A stretch of DNA of 6,610 nt from CAZGWJ01 sp964529445. GTDB lineage: Bacteria > Oederibacteriota > Muellerivitia > Muellerivitales > Muellerivitaceae. The notes below the pieces were generated by a model. It was not told the DNA's origin. It did no database searches and saw nothing but the letters and a program-made list of their open reading frames with translations. A program made the translations under genes and the position numbers. The stretch is from assembly GCA_964529445.1 (NCBI GenBank), contig CAZGWJ010000121.1, forward strand, positions 1 through 6,610, read 5' to 3'. Shown here one piece after another: positions 6,536 through 6,610 of this stretch; the stretch's first letter is position 1, and every line of letters begins with the position of its first letter.

Positions 6536-6548
6536 GGCCCGTCGGGCC
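6536..6548. repeat. Inverted repeat, 6-bp arms, upstream of gmd
   Basis: GGCCCG and CGGGCC flank a single T, a 13-bp interrupted palindrome 29 bp upstream of the TTG at 6507. Such a compact form fits a protein-binding site better than a hairpin. It may equally be chance in GC-rich DNA. Confidence 0.4.
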
Positions 6549-6576
6549 ATCCTGTTCCGCAGGGTGGTTTTTGTAC

Positions 6577-6595
6577 TCCCCAGCGGCCCTGGGGA
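6577..6595. repeat. Stem-loop with 7-bp perfect arms upstream of gmd
   Basis: TCCCCAG at 6577-6583 and CTGGGGA at 6589-6595 are perfect complements around a 5-base loop. On the - strand the hairpin is followed by GTACAAAAACC, and on the + strand by CGATTGTC, so neither side has the T-run of an intrinsic terminator. It could be a leader structure or operator for gmd. Together with the repeat at 6536-6548 it suggests this stretch is non-coding although the gmd frame stays open through it. Confidence 0.45.
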
Positions 6596-6610
6596 CGATT
6601 GTCTCGGTGA

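Overview
The window is a piece of a bacterial surface-polysaccharide locus, probably for LPS O-antigen or exopolysaccharide. It holds seven densely packed protein genes and no RNA genes, insertion sequences or CRISPR. The base composition is moderately GC-rich. Translational coupling through ATGA overlaps, Shine-Dalgarno (SD) sequences and sugar-nucleotide enzymes point to a bacterium, most likely Gram-negative. The phylum cannot be fixed from this sequence.

Left block, + strand, 1-3112: three co-directional genes that look like one operon. The first runs in from outside the window. It reads as the C-terminal end of an NAD-dependent sugar-nucleotide epimerase/dehydratase (SDR), joined in frame to a complete DegT/DnrJ/EryC1/StrS PLP aminotransferase. 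A WbqC-family protein follows, then a GtrB/ArnC-like family 2 glycosyltransferase with two C-terminal membrane segments.

Middle, 3113-5414: a class I SAM-dependent methyltransferase lies on the - strand, its stop codon directly abutting the stop of the glycosyltransferase. A 77-bp divergent intergenic region with a perfect TATAAT separates it from a + strand pair. That pair is a PurN-like formyltransferase and a soluble polyprenyl-phosphate mannosyltransferase (Dpm1-like), overlapping by 4 bp.

Right block, 5425 to the edge, - strand: GDP-mannose 4,6-dehydratase (gmd). Its family-typical N-terminus has no ATG/GTG/TTG at the expected place, and its upstream leader contains two GC-rich inverted repeats.

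Together the genes suggest the making and transfer of a decorated deoxy-amino sugar. An SDR and/or Gmd would supply a 4-keto-6-deoxy sugar nucleotide, the aminotransferase would aminate it, and the formyltransferase could N-formylate it (compare the N-formylperosamine route: Gmd, Per, formyltransferase). WbqC and the methyltransferase are possible extra decorators. The two glycosyltransferases would load sugars onto polyprenyl phosphate or the growing glycan. The pathway is an inference; the family assignments are much firmer. The most unusual items are the SDR-aminotransferase fusion and the missing canonical start of gmd.
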